Assembly: GCF_040939455.1 (NCBI RefSeq)
Contig: NC_134117.1
Coordinates: forward strand, 62,766,501-62,830,500
DNA length: 64,000 nt
Direction: 5' to 3'
Source: Microcebus murinus
Lineage: Eukaryota > Chordata > Mammalia > Primates > Cheirogaleidae
Shown here: positions 25,631 to 38,475 of the stretch, one piece after another
Position numbering within the stretch: position 1 is the stretch's first letter
Layout of the letters: every line of letters starts with the position of its first letter
Notes under the pieces: generated by a model
Told to the model about the DNA's origin: nothing
Seen by the model: only the letters and a program-made list of their open reading frames with translations
The model's database searches: none
Position numbers and translations under genes: made by a program

Positions 25631-26084
25631 CACCATAGTTTGGATAAGGTTTGTTTCCACCAAAACTCATGTTGAAATTTGATCCCCAATGCACCAGTGC
25701 TGGGAGGTGGAGCCTAGAGGGAGATGTTTGGGTCATGGGGGTAGATCCCTCTTGAATATATTAATGCCCTCCCTCAGGAGTGAGTGAGATCTTTCTCTCA
25801 TAGGTATTGATTAGCTCATGTCTGAGTAGTTTCTTATAAAGAATCGGGTTTCCTCAATTTCTCTCTCTCTTTTGCTTCCTCTCTCATCAAGTGATATCTT
25901 TGCACATGCATTCTCCCTTTTAACTTTCCACCATGAATTGAAGCAGCACAAGGCCCTCACCGTATGCAGCTGCCCAATCTCAAATCTTCCAGCCACTGGA
26001 ATCATGAGACAAACAGATCTTTTTTCTTTATAAATTACTCAGCCTCAGATATTCTGTTATAGCAACACCAAATGGACTAAGACA
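25631..26084 (+). mobile_element. MaLR (MST-type) 5' LTR
   Basis: Starts near 'catagtttggataaggtttg'. It contains 'aaactcatgttgaaatttga', 'gtgctgggaggtggagcct', 'gtttgggtcatgggggtag' and 'ttgcttcctctctcatca', and ends 'tttataaattactcagcctc ... caaatggactaagaca'. The CT-rich block is short here, unlike in the 3' LTR. Confidence 0.88.
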
Positions 26085-28059
<1,975 letters not shown>

Positions 28060-28298
28060 TGCTTTGTTTTGGATGTGGTTTGTCTCTGCCAAAACTCTTG
28101 TTGAGATGGAATCCCCAATGTGGAAGCATTGGGAGATGGGGCCTAGTGGGAGGTGTTTGGGTCATGGAGTTGGATCCCTCATATATTTATGATTGATATG
28201 GTGATTATCTATTGATTAATGCCCTCTCCTGGTAGTGAGTTTTCACTCTCCTGGGAATTGATTTGTTCTGGCCAGAGTGGGTTGTTAAAAAGAGTCTT

Positions 28299-28352
<54 letters not shown>

Positions 28353-28549
28353 TGTCTGACCATGTGATCTCTTTGCACACACACTTTTGCTTTTCACCAC
28401 GAGCAGGAGCAGCATGAGGCCCTGAACAGTGCAGCTGCCCAATCTCAAATCTTCCAGCCACCAGAACTGTGAGTCAAATAAACCTCTTTTCTTTATAAAT
28501 TACCCAACCTTACATATTCTGTTATAGCAACACTAAATAGGCTAAAATA
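28060..28549 (+). mobile_element. MaLR (MST-type) 3' LTR with expanded (CT)n
   Basis: Starts 'tgctttgttttggatgtggt' and shares 'ggtgtttgggtcatgga', 'gcagctgcccaatctcaaat', 'cttccagccacc' and 'ctttataaattacccaacc' with the 5' LTR. A CT dinucleotide run of about 48 bp (28302-28350) has expanded where the 5' LTR has only a few CT units. Confidence 0.9.
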
Positions 28550-29450
28550 ACTATGAAGGGAAAAAGTGACAAATTAGAATAAATTATATATGAGAGAATC
28601 TCTTCATCAAATGACAACATTAAGTGTTGACAGTTAAGTCAGAGAAGCGATATATATTTTCAAATATATATCTGTTAAAGAGACTCATGTTAAGAATATA
28701 TGAAGAACCTATCCAAGAAATAATAGAAAAACAAATAACTTAATAGAAAAATGAACACAAGAGACTTGAACATGCTCTTCAAAAAAGAAGATATCCAACT
28801 TACAGAAATTGCTTCCTTCATCAGTAATCAGGGAAGTACCAACTCATACTTCAATGATATACTCATCAGAGAAGCTAGAATTGAAATGGCTACCAATACC
28901 AACTGCTAATCATCACCTGATGTGGATTTCCTATAACTCACGTTCACTGCTGTATGAATGTAAAATGATAAAAACCCTTTGAAAATTTGGCATTATATAT
29001 TTAAAGCAAAGTGAAGACTATCTTATCACTAACAATTCCACTCATCAGTATGTATCCCTGAACTGCATGCCCATGAACACCAAGAGAAATGTACATGAAT
29101 GTATACAGAATCACTACTTTTGATAGACAAAAAACAAAACAACTCCAAAAAATAATTACCAGGGAATTGTATAAATATACTGTGGTATATTCATATAATG
29201 GAATTCAATACAGTAATGAAATGAATTTAGATTGCTACATGCAACAATCATACCACTGTCTAAAGAAATAAATAATAAAAGCTACATACTTTATTATTTC
29301 CTTTATGTAGAGTTAAAAAATAACTGAAAAAACACACTCCGGTGTTTAGGGAGGCATGCCTTTGTGGTAATATGCTGAAGAAGAGCAGAGAATTAGTTAC
29401 CATGAAAGTCAGGGGCATGGATATCTTTTGGGGAAAAAGGAGACTAATGA

Positions 29451-31269
29451 ATAAGCTTGTGTCTCAAATGGCTTTTGGAGAGCTAGCAATATTCTCTTTC
29501 TTCATCTGAATGATGATGAGTCCAGTGGTTTGAAGGAGTTCCTTGCTTCAGTCTGTTTTGTTAGAATCTATAGCCCCAAGCATCACTAGGTATAAAGGCA
29601 ATAAACAGAATCATGAGGGTTGGGACATTTTTGTTTGACTAATTTCAATGGTTTGAATGAGAGAACACAGAAGACTATAAGGTAATCAGCGATTTTATTT
29701 AATAGCACAATTTAAAGCACAATTCAGAGGACAATTCATCTCATATCAATGGCTATCATTTGCCATTCAATTACTCGACTACATGGATGTTCCTCTAGAA
29801 TTGGATAATGTGATGGTCCTAATAGGTAAATGAGGGGTTTTTGTACAACCTATTGAAATGTGATAAATACAACAATAGAAAGTATTTTAACTGACTACAA
29901 AAACCCAAGTCTGAGAGCTTTTAAAGTGCCTTTTTTCCCCTCTATTTTAAAGGACTTATGAATACTATGCAGTAATACTTGGTGTCCGCAAATTTATATA
30001 TAAAGGTTACCTATGTAGGAGTACCTGAAGTTTTGCCTGGAAAAAATAGACAACAGGGATTTGACCTGTTGCACCTAGAGTGACAACTGGCGTCTGTATC
30101 CTGCTTGGAAGTACACACAATAATGTTCTATTCATTGCACTATCACATGTCTATATCCATTGCACATTCAGTAACTAAAAACAAAATTCCCTGTAGTCAG
30201 GGCATTTACTCACTGAGATAGTATTGGGAAAAGATTTTTGTGGAACATTGTAATGAAATGATGCAGCAGAGAAGAATTCATTGCAATATCTGACAGGTAT
30301 CTAGTTTCAAATAGAATTTTATTGAATACTATTAGACATAGAAACTCTCACTCTATCACCTCTCTGTACCAATAAGTCAGGACAGCCATAAGTTTACTGG
30401 TAACTTAGTGAAGATAGGGATCAATCTGGCTTTTAGAGTTGAAGAATGCTCAATATATTTCAGTGTCATAGCAACGGTTAAAGGGGCAGCTTAAGTTCAA
30501 ATCACAGTTATAAGTATTTGCAAGATTTTATTTAGCTCTAATTCCTTTCAAATTAGCAATATTTTTCAGATTTTTTTTTCTGTGTGTTACCATAAAAATC
30601 AACATTCCGCATAAAGGTTGATTAGCCTGGTTTTAGGTAAAATGGGAGAAGGGATCTTTTTCAGTTTCCTTATTAAAGACTTCCTCTTTTGGTCCCATAA
30701 AATGCAGAGCTGCACAGTATCACCTATTTGGGGAATGAAATTTCTTCTTTGATTCAGAAATTTCCTGAACCTGGAGATACTCTTTTAATTACCATTCCTC
30801 CCACCAAATCCTTTCATCAAAAGATCAAAAACAAGAAGTCCAAGTACAGTTTTCTCAACATTAAATGGAAAGATTATGTAACACATCATAATATGTAAAA
30901 TACAAATAAATCCAGACTCCTCTTATAAATGGCTGATGGATAAGTAGCCACCACAGCTTTTCAGGATGTCTTTCCTTTATACTATTGGCGCAGTGAATAA
31001 CTAGCACAATGATTTTTAGTGGCAATTCTATATTCATGTTCCCTTTTTCTTAGCAATTGCACTTCTAGGAATTTAGTCCTCAGTACAGTGTAGGATATTA
31101 CACTATTGCTGTAAAAGAGGGATAGATACAAATATACATGTCTATTTTTGCATTGGTTATAATACTAAACAATCTGTTAATAAATATTGGTATAAGAAAA
31201 TGCTCAGCTCTTACAAATGATTCTGTAAAACTTTTTGATATGGAAATATTTTTAAAGTATATATATATT
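29451..31269. other. Single-copy intergenic DNA
   Basis: No gene and no confidently recognised repeat in about 1.8 kb. It is AT-rich with no open frame above about 60 codons. Confidence 0.5.
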
Positions 31270-31730
31270 TGTATGTCTTTTTAAAATTTATTTTTTATTG
31301 TATCTATTTGTGTACAATATGGTGTTTTGATATATACATAGTGAAATGATTACTACAAACAAATTTACATAGTCATCATCTTCCATAATTACCTTTTATT
31401 GTGTGTGTGATAAGAGCCCCTAAAATCTACTTTCTTACCAAATTTTCAGTATACAATACAATATTGTTAACTATAATTTTCATGTTGTACATTGGATTAC
31501 CATATTTATCTTATCTAACTGCAAATTTGTATCCTTTGATCTATTTTTATTTATTCAACTTTTTAATTTTATTTTTTAGATTCCACATATAAGTGAGACT
31601 ATACAGTATTTTTCTTTACTATGTTTGGCTTATTTCACTTACCGTAATGACCTCTGGGCTCATCCACATGGTTATGAGTGGCAGTATCTCCTTTTCAAAG
31701 GCTTTATTTCACTGCATGTATATATACCTC
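31270..31730 (-). mobile_element. Old L1 (L1MA-like), left part of the outermost nest layer
   Basis: Reverse-complement L1 3' UTR and 3' end: 'ttattgtatctatttgtgtac', 'ttttgatatatacatagtg', 'agattccacatataagtgag' and 'cttatttcacttaccgtaa'. The element resumes after 38780, so the intervening sequence entered it later. Confidence 0.75.
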
Positions 31731-31924
31731 AAATAACTAAAAGTAGACCTATCACTAGATCTATCAACTCCACTACTGGGTATCTACCCAAAGGAAAATA
31801 AGACTTTCATCAAAAAGACACCTGCACTTGAATGTTTATTGCAGCACAATTCACAATTGCAAAAATGTGAAATCAACCCAAGTTCCCATCGATTCATGAG
31901 TGGATTAATAAAATGTGGTATATG
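31731..31924 (+). mobile_element. Intermediate-age L1, left part of the middle nest layer
   Basis: Plus-strand ORF2 C-terminal sequence ('actactgggtatctaccc', 'agacacctgcacttgaatg', 'gcagcacaattcacaattg') runs straight up to the young L1 and continues after it at 38491. It ends at the 15-bp target site of the young element. Confidence 0.85.
31910..31924 (+). repeat. Target-site duplication, left copy
   Basis: AAAATGTGGTATATG, identical to 38476-38490. The bottom strand at the nick reads TTTT/AT, the preferred L1 endonuclease site. Confidence 0.95.
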
Positions 31925-31934
31925 GGGGGCGGAG

Positions 31935-31945
31935 CAAGATGGCGG
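31935..31945 (+). promoter_or_regulatory. YY1-like site
   Basis: CAAGATGGCGG eleven bases into the element. In human L1 a YY1 site at the same place fixes the transcription start. Identified by motif and position. Confidence 0.75.
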
Positions 31946-32692
31946 ACGAATAACACCGCCAGACAGAGGGTCTCTGCAGAAAAGACCGATTCTAGCAGAA
32001 ACTAGAGGAAAGAAGCAAGAAGACGAGCATACAGCGGACAAGGGCCGGAAGGAGGGGTACCTGAGACCCCGGGAGACTCCACGGGAGGAGGCTGCGGAGG
32101 AGAACTGGAGGCTGAGACCACCGGAGCAGCCCGGAGACCAGCGGCAAGGGTAGGTGGAATTGCTGTTTCCCCTCCCCTGCATTCGGGACTGCTGGTGGGC
32201 TCCCCAGCGGGTGGAGAGACCTGCGGACATCAGCCCAGAGACTGCCGCCGCCTGCCAACGGTGAGCCTGTAGCAGACGTGGCACCAGGTTCCCAACTTCC
32301 TCCGGGCACCTCCGTGTGCACGGAGAGCCGCGCGGCAGGCGCCATATTGCCTCCTCCTCCCCTCCGCCGACCCTACCCGCGGCTGCCCAGAGAGACAATA
32401 CAGCCACCAGCCGGAGGCACCTCCAGGGAACGGGACCTTCCCGTTTGGGACCCCGCCCGCCCTCCCAGGTGCTGCTGGCACCGTGTTCCCAGGAAAACGG
32501 TGCCGACTCAGAGGCTGAGAGACATAGACCCAGCTTGGGCTCCCTGTGGGTGAATTAGGACCAGAAATCCTCTCCCTGGTGGGAATACAGTTTGAACTCT
32601 GGGTCCCAGAGGTCGGACCTGCAGACCAGATCCCCTGCACCGAGGGCTAGCATTGCCCGGGGCACAGAAGGATTATACGTGAACAGCCTACT

Positions 32693-32766
32693 GAGGTCTG
32701 TGTGCCTCCAAGGGCGGATCGGCGTCCTAGAGGTCTGTGTGCCTCCAGGGGCGGATCGGGCGGAAC
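32693..32766 (+). repeat. 37-bp tandem duplication in the L1 5' UTR
   Basis: The unit beginning 'gaggtctgtgtgcctcca' and containing 'gggcggatcgg' starts at 32693 and again at 32730, with one or two differences over the first 30 bases. Confidence 0.85.
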
Positions 32767-33315
32767 GGCGTCCCAGGAGGAGGCTGTGCGCCCAACCCAG
32801 GTGGCGTTCCTGTGCAGGGAACCTCCCCACCGGCATCACAGTCCGGGGAGGCCTGGTGGCTTGTGGTCTGGCCTGCTGGCAGAGGCTCAGGAGTAGCTGC
32901 GGAGTTGGGGAGGGTGGAAAGAAGCGAGGCCTGCTGCAGACTGTGGGTCTCAGACAGCCCCACCCCCACACCCAGACTTTCTGGCTGAGCGGGACCATTC
33001 CAGCCCCGCCCTGACAGCAGAGAACAGAACTTTGACCCCTGCTAACGGCCTGAGGGCAGGCTTACCCAACCCAGCTCCGCCCAGAACGAGAGCTGATAAC
33101 AGGACTCAAAATCAACACCATAGCCTGTTCCTCCAAGCAAACGCCACCTACTGACAGGGACAGCATCTTGCACAGCCTTTCCACGGCACCCACTGACTCA
33201 ATATACAGGGAGTGGTCCAATTTCACCCACAGGCACCACCTAACGCCTCAGAAACTAAACAAGGTGTGTGAATACCCAAACAATAACCTAAGGAAAGAAA
33301 CAACAACTGATCGAC

Positions 33316-34320
33316 ATGGGAAGAAATCAGCGAAAGAACTCAGGAAATATGAAGAACCAAACGGAAAACACACCCCCAAGGAGGAGCACCAGCCCCCTAG
33401 AAACGGACACCGACCAAAATCAGGCAACCAATATGACAGAAAAGGAATTTCGTATGTGGATCATAAGAACACTCACCCAGCTGCAACAACAACTCAATAA
33501 CCAACACCAAGAAAACACAAAAAACCTCCAAGAAATGGAACAAAGGTTCAACAAAGAGATTGACACAGTGAAGAAAACTTTAACCGAAGTCCTGGAGATG
33601 AAGAATCAACTCAGAGAACTACAAAATACTGTGGAAAGTCTCAAGAACAGGGTAGATCAAGCAGAAGAAAGAATCTCAGAGCTTGAAGATAACACCTTCC
33701 AATTAAATAAATCAGTCACAGAAATACAGCAGAGAAACAAGAGAAAAGACCAAAGTCTACAAGAGCTGTGGGATTATGTGAAAAAACCTAACGTGAGGGT
33801 CATAGGTTTAGCCGAAGGGGAGGAAGACAACACTCAAGGGCTGGACAAGCTTTTTGAAGATATAATAGAGGAAAATTTCCCAGGTCTTGCTCAAAATCTC
33901 GATATACAAGTTCAAGAAGCCCAGAGGACCCCTGGGAGATTCAATGCAAACAGGAAGACGTCACGTCATGCAGTCATCAGACTGACCAAAGTATCAACTA
34001 AAGAGGCCCTTCTAAGAGCTGTAAGACAAAAGAAGCAAGTGACATACAAGGGAAAGCCAATTCGAATAACATCAGACTTCTCTAATGAGACTTTACAAGC
34101 AAGGAGAGACTGGGGCCCCATTCTCACTCTTTTGAAACAAAACAATGCCCAGCCTAGAATATTATTCCCTGCAAAACTAAGCTTCATATATGAAGGAGAA
34201 ATAAAAACATTCGCAGACAAGCAAAGGCTCAGAGAATTCACCAAGACAAGACCAGCCCTACAAGAAGTACTTAAAACAGCGTTATGCACGGAACATCATA
34301 ATAATAATCCACGGATATAA
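33316..34320 (+). CDS. ORF1: L1 ORF1 protein (RNA-binding chaperone)
   Basis: 334 aa, close to the 338 aa of human ORF1p. ORF1p trimerises, coats L1 RNA in cis and acts as a nucleic-acid chaperone in the cytoplasmic RNP. Visible order: a basic, polar N-terminus (1-45); a long coiled coil (about 48-150) rich in Leu, Gln, Glu and Lys, with the conserved block RVDQAEERISELED at 112-125; an RRM-type domain starting near LWDYVKKPNVRVIG (151-164); and a basic C-terminal domain with FPAKLS (284-289, compare the usual YPAKLS-type motif) and ending near 334. The start ATG has G at -3 and G at +4, a strong context. No stop or frameshift is present. ORF2 follows 41 nt later, as in other mammalian bicistronic L1s. 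It is read from the internal promoter at 31925. Confidence 0.96.
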   Translation: MGRNQRKNSGNMKNQTENTPPRRSTSPLETDTDQNQATNMTEKEFRMWIIRTLTQLQQQLNNQHQENTKNLQEMEQRFNKEIDTVKKTLTEVLEMKNQLRELQNTVESLKNRVDQAEERISELEDNTFQLNKSVTEIQQRNKRKDQSLQELWDYVKKPNVRVIGLAEGEEDNTQGLDKLFEDIIEENFPGLAQNLDIQVQEAQRTPGRFNANRKTSRHAVIRLTKVSTKEALLRAVRQKKQVTYKGKPIRITSDFSNETLQARRDWGPILTLLKQNNAQPRILFPAKLSFIYEGEIKTFADKQRLREFTKTRPALQEVLKTALCTEHHNNNPRI

Positions 34321-34361
34321 AAACAACCAAAACCCAAAGATATTAAAGGCCAGATATTACA
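34321..34361 (+). other. L1 inter-ORF spacer
   Basis: A 41-nt A-rich spacer between the ORF1 stop and the ORF2 ATG. L1 ORF2 is translated by unconventional reinitiation after ORF1; the spacer is the expected place for it. Confidence 0.85.
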
Positions 34362-37300
34362 ATGGCTCAAGACACAAATCATAGCAACAACATCCAACCC
34401 AACAGAATGATCAGTAATCTACCTTACCTATCAGTTCTCTCAATAAATGTGAATGGCTTAAACTCTCCACTCAAGAGACATAGGCTGGCTGAATGGATAA
34501 GAAAATACAGGCCAAGTATATGCTGTCTTCAGGAAACACATTTAACCTGCAAGGATGCACATAGACTAAAAATAAAAGGGTGGAGATCAATATTCCAAGC
34601 AAACAGAAGCCAAAAGAAGGCTGGTGTGGCAGTTCTAATTTCAGACGATTTAGTTTTTAAGCCAACAAAAGTAGTAAAAGACAAAGAGGGTCATTATATA
34701 ATGGTGAAGGGCACAGTCCAACAAGAAGAGATAACAATTTTAAATATATATGCACCCAACTTAGGTGCACCCAGATTCATAAAGCAAACCTTACTGGAGC
34801 TAAGCAAATGGATTAATAGCAACTCCATAATCGCCGGAGATTTCAACACCCCACTGACGGCACGAGACAGATCCTCCAAACAGAAAATTAATAAAGAAAT
34901 AATGGACTTAAACAAAACTCTAGAACAATTGGGTCTGACAGACATCTACAGAACATTCTACCCAAAATCCACTGAATATACGTTCTTCTCATCAGCTCAC
35001 GGGACATTCTCTAAGATTGACCATATCCTAGGACACAAAGAAAATCTCAAGAAATTTAAAAAAATAGAAATCATACCATGTACCTTCTCAGATCACAGTG
35101 GAATAAAACTAGAAATCAACCCTAACAGAAACTCACATTTCTACACAAAAACGTGGAAATTAAACAACCTCCTACTAAATGATTACTTCGTAAATGAAGA
35201 AATCAAGACGGAAATAAAAAACTTCTATGAAGAAAACGACAATGGAGAGACAAGTTATCAACTCCTCTGGGACACAGCTAAAGCAGTTCTGAGAGGAAAG
35301 TTTATCTCCATAAATGCCTATAACCAAAAGGCAAGAAGATCACAAACAGACAATCTAATGAAACGACTCAAAGAGCTGGAAAAAGAAGAACAGACCAACC
35401 CCAAACCCAGCAGAAGAAGTGAAATCAACAAGATCAAATCAGAACTAAACGAAATTGAAAACAGGAAAGCTATTCAGGAGATTAATAAAACAAAAAGTTG
35501 GTTCTTTGAAAAAATAAACAAGATTGACACGCCGTTGGCTAAGCTAACGAAAAGCAGAAAAGAGAAATCTCTAATAAGCTCCATCAGGAATAAAAAAGGA
35601 GATATCACAACTGATCCCAAAGAGATACAAGATACAATTTATGAATACTACAAAAATCTTTATGCACACAAACTGGAAAATGTGGAGGAAATGGACAAAT
35701 TTCTAGAAACACACAGCCTCCCTAGGCTCAACCAGGAAGAAATAGATTCCCTGAACAGACCAATCTCAACAGCTGAAATAGAAACAGCAATTAAAAATCT
35801 CCCTAAAAAGAAAAGTCCCGGTCCAGATGGCTTCACACCTGAATTTTACCATACTTACAAAGAAGAACTAGTACCTATCTTGCAGAAACTATTCCACAAC
35901 ATCGAGAAGAACGGAAACCTCCCCGACACCTTTTATGAAGCGAATATTACTCTGATACCAAAACCAGGAAAGGATGCAACAAAAAAAGAAAACTACAGAC
36001 CAATATCCCTAATGAATATAGATGCAAAAATTTTCAACAAAATCTTAGCTAACCGAATCCAGACACTTATCAAAAAAATAATCCACCACGACCAAGTGGG
36101 CTTCATCCCAGGGATGCAGGGATGGTTCAACATACGTAAATCTATAAATGCAATTCACCACATAAACAGAAGCAAAAACAAAGACCACATGATCCTTTCA
36201 ATAGATGCAGAAAAAGCTTTTGACAAAATTCAACACCCTTTCATGATACGAACACTTAAGAAAATAGGCATAGAAGGGACATACCTAAAAATGATACAAG
36301 CCATATATGACAGACCCATAGCCAACATCATACTGAATGGGGAAAGATTGAAATCATTCCCACTTAGAACTGGAACCAGACAAGGCTGCCCACTATCTCC
36401 ACTTCTGTTCAACATAGTGCTGGAAGTCTTGGCTACAGCAATCAGACAAGAAAATGGAATCAAAGGTATCCAAATAGGGGCAGAAGAGATCAAACTCTCA
36501 CTGTTTGCTGATGATATGATATTGTATCTAGAAAACCCCAAGGATTCAACCAAGAAACTCCTGGAACTGATCAATGAATTTAGTAAAGTCTCAGGATACA
36601 AAATTAATACACAGAAATCAGAGGCATTCATATACGCCAACAACAATCTAATTGAGAACCAAATCAAAGACTCAATTCCCTTCACAATAGCAACAAAGAA
36701 ATTAAAGTACCTAGGAATATATTTAACCAAAGAGGTAAAAGACCTCTACAGGGAGAACTATGAATCACTGAGGAAGGAAATAGCAGAGGATGTAAACAGA
36801 TGGAAATCCATACCATGCTCGTGGATCGGCAGACTCAATATCATCAAAATGTCTATACTACCCAAACTGATCTACAGATTCAATGCAATACCTATTAAAA
36901 TCCCATCAGCATTCTTCACAGATATAGAAAAAATAATTTTACGCTTCGTATGGAACCAAAGAAGACCCCGAATATCAAGAGCAATTCTAGGCAACAAAAA
37001 CAAAATGGGAGGCATTAATATGCCAGATATCAAACTATACTACAAAGCTGTAGTAATTAAAACAATATGGTATTGGCACAAAAACAGGAATATTGACCAG
37101 TGGAACAGATGTGAGAATCCTGATATAAAACCATCCTCATATAGCCATCTCATCTTTGACAAAGCAGACAAAAACATACGCTGGGGAAAAGAATCCCTCT
37201 TCAATAAATGGTGCTGGGAAAACTGGATAGCCACCTGTAGAAGGCTAAAACAGGACCCACACCTTTCACCTCTCACAAAAACCAACTCACGCTGGATAAC

Positions 37301-38237
37301 AGACTTAAACCTAAGATATGAAACTATTAGAACTCTAGAGGAAAAAGTTGGAAACACTCTCCTAGACATCGGCCTGGGCAAAGAGTTTATGAAGAAGTCC
37401 CCAAAGGCAATCACAGCAGCAACAAAAATAAATAAATGGGACATGATCAAACTACAAAGCTTCTGCACAGCCAAAGAAATAGTCATGAAAGTAAACAGAC
37501 AGCCTACAGAATGGGAGAAAATTTTTGCATCCTATGCAACCGATAAGGGACTGATAACTAGAATATACTTAGAACTCACGAAAATTAGGAAGAAAAAATC
37601 AAATAACCCCATTAAAAAGTGGGCAAAGGACTTGAACAGAAATTTTTCTAAAGAAGACAGAAGAATGGCCAACAAACATATGAAGAAATGCTCAACATCT
37701 CTAATCATCAGGGAAATGCAAATCAAAACCACAATGAGATATCACTTAACCCCAGTGAGAATGGCCTTTATGAAAAAATCTCCAAACAATAAATGCTGGC
37801 GTGGTTGCGGAGAGAGAGGAACACTCCTACACTGCTGGTGGGACTGCAAACTAGTTCAACCTCTGTGGAAAGCAATATGGAGATACCTTAAAGCGATCCA
37901 AGTGAATCTACCATTTGATCCAGCAATCCCATTGCTGGACATCTACCCAAATGATCCAGTGACACTCTACAAAAAAGACACCTGCACTCGAATGTTTATA
38001 GCAGCACAATTCATAATTGCAAGGCTGTGGAAACAGCCCAAGTGCCCATCAATCAAAGAATGGATTAATAAAATGTGGTATATGTACACCATGGAGTACT
38101 ATTCAGCTCTAAGAAACAATGGTGATATAGCACATCTTATATTTTCCTGGTTAGAGCTGGAACCCATACTACTAAGTGAAGTATCCCAAGAATGGAAAAA
38201 CAAGCACCAGATATATTCTCCAGCAAACTGGTATTAA
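34362..38237 (+). CDS. ORF2: L1 ORF2 protein (endonuclease and reverse transcriptase)
   Basis: 1291 aa; human ORF2p is 1275 aa. It nicks target DNA and reverse-transcribes L1 RNA from the nick (target-primed reverse transcription). APE-type endonuclease, residues about 16-255: N29, E58, D160, N162, D220, D244 and H245 are all present (human positions plus 15). The Z region and reverse transcriptase run about 395-790: SIDAEKAFD with D615, and FADD with catalytic D717 and D718. The C-terminal Cys motif is C1145-x3-C1149-x7-H1157-x4-C1162, and the protein ends SPANWY. The frame has no break. The first ATG (A at -3, G at +4) gives 15 extra N-terminal residues; Met16 (34407) aligns with human Met1 and also has A at -3, so either could be used. 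It would act in cis on its own RNA and in trans on Alu RNA. Confidence 0.97.
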   Translation: MAQDTNHSNNIQPNRMISNLPYLSVLSINVNGLNSPLKRHRLAEWIRKYRPSICCLQETHLTCKDAHRLKIKGWRSIFQANRSQKKAGVAVLISDDLVFKPTKVVKDKEGHYIMVKGTVQQEEITILNIYAPNLGAPRFIKQTLLELSKWINSNSIIAGDFNTPLTARDRSSKQKINKEIMDLNKTLEQLGLTDIYRTFYPKSTEYTFFSSAHGTFSKIDHILGHKENLKKFKKIEIIPCTFSDHSGIKLEINPNRNSHFYTKTWKLNNLLLNDYFVNEEIKTEIKNFYEENDNGETSYQLLWDTAKAVLRGKFISINAYNQKARRSQTDNLMKRLKELEKEEQTNPKPSRRSEINKIKSELNEIENRKAIQEINKTKSWFFEKINKIDTPLAKLTKSRKEKSLISSIRNKKGDITTDPKEIQDTIYEYYKNLYAHKLENVEEMDKFLETHSLPRLNQEEIDSLNRPISTAEIETAIKNLPKKKSPGPDGFTPEFYHTYKEELVPILQKLFHNIEKNGNLPDTFYEANITLIPKPGKDATKKENYRPISLMNIDAKIFNKILANRIQTLIKKIIHHDQVGFIPGMQGWFNIRKSINAIHHINRSKNKDHMILSIDAEKAFDKIQHPFMIRTLKKIGIEGTYLKMIQAIYDRPIANIILNGERLKSFPLRTGTRQGCPLSPLLFNIVLEVLATAIRQENGIKGIQIGAEEIKLSLFADDMILYLENPKDSTKKLLELINEFSKVSGYKINTQKSEAFIYANNNLIENQIKDSIPFTIATKKLKYLGIYLTKEVKDLYRENYESLRKEIAEDVNRWKSIPCSWIGRLNIIKMSILPKLIYRFNAIPIKIPSAFFTDIEKIILRFVWNQRRPRISRAILGNKNKMGGINMPDIKLYYKAVVIKTIWYWHKNRNIDQWNRCENPDIKPSSYSHLIFDKADKNIRWGKESLFNKWCWENWIATCRRLKQDPHLSPLTKTNSRWITDLNLRYETIRTLEEKVGNTLLDIGLGKEFMKKSPKAITAATKINKWDMIKLQSFCTAKEIVMKVNRQPTEWEKIFASYATDKGLITRIYLELTKIRKKKSNNPIKKWAKDLNRNFSKEDRRMANKHMKKCSTSLIIREMQIKTTMRYHLTPVRMAFMKKSPNNKCWRGCGERGTLLHCWWDCKLVQPLWKAIWRYLKAIQVNLPFDPAIPLLDIYPNDPVTLYKKDTCTRMFIAAQFIIARLWKQPKCPSIKEWINKMWYMYTMEYYSALRNNGDIAHLIFSWLELEPILLSEVSQEWKNKHQIYSPANWY

Positions 38238-38443
38238 CTGAGTAGCACCTAAGTAGACACATAGGTGCTACAGTAATAGGGTATTGGGCAGGTGGGAGGG
38301 GGGAGGGGGGCGGGTATATACATACATAGTGAGTGAGATGTGCACCATCTGGGGGATGGTCATGATGGAGACTCAGACTTTTGGGGGGAGGGGGGGAATG
38401 GGCATTTATTGAAACCTTAAAATCTGTACCCCCATAATATGCC
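38238..38443 (+). other. L1 3' UTR with two G-runs
   Basis: About 206 bp. A polypurine G-rich tract at 38291-38314 has four runs of three or more G, which fits a G-quadruplex. A second G-run cluster lies at 38383-38402. The reverse complements ('cctcccctcccccc'-like) mark the truncated family members elsewhere in the window. Confidence 0.9.
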
Positions 38444-38445
38444 AA

Positions 38446-38451
38446 AATAAA
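38446..38451 (+). terminator. L1 polyadenylation signal
   Basis: AATAAA just before the A-rich tail (to about 38475), the usual weak L1 signal placed at the very 3' end. The tail is A-runs broken by single T residues. Confidence 0.8.
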
Positions 38452-38475
38452 AAAAAAAATAAAAAAAATAAAAAA

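Larger units (their letters stand above)
31925..33315 (+). promoter_or_regulatory. L1 5' UTR and internal promoter (CpG-rich)
   Basis: About 1.39 kb, strikingly GC- and CpG-rich compared with the AT-rich surroundings, so it probably behaves as a small CpG island. In L1 the internal RNA polymerase II promoter lies here, with transcription starting at the first base. A YY1-like site sits at 31935-31945. A 37-bp unit is duplicated at 32693-32766. Several long frames are open on both strands (minus 32407-31784, 32640-32230, 32998-32555; plus 32592-33014). GC richness alone can keep frames open, so they are treated in the findings and not as genes. A plus frame, 33168-33500, overlaps the ORF1 start. 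Confidence 0.85.
31925..38475 (+). mobile_element. LINE-1: Full-length L1 retrotransposon with intact ORF1 and ORF2
   Basis: About 6.55 kb: GC-rich 5' UTR (31925-33315), ORF1 (33316-34320), 41-nt spacer, ORF2 (34362-38237), G-rich 3' UTR with AATAAA (38446-38451) and an A-tail interrupted by T. Perfect 15-bp target duplications flank it. Both ORFs are uninterrupted and the key residues checked are present, so the copy is recent and could be mobile. The other young-family copies in the window (7490, 22794, 41286) are 5'-truncated relatives. It sits in the same orientation inside an older L1. Activity is inferred from intactness only. Confidence 0.97.

Noticed and set aside
28209..28448. Minus frame with Arg-Glu repeats
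   Set aside because: Translation of the (CT)n run in the 3' LTR.
32555..33014. 147-codon minus and 140-codon plus frames in the L1 5' UTR
   Set aside because: GC-rich sequence keeps frames open on both strands over the same bases; no support for either beyond length.
36230..36730. 166-codon minus-strand frame opposite ORF2 (also 37040-37486, 37532-37732, 34694-34945)
   Set aside because: Shadow frames of the intact ORF2; no independent start context or motif.
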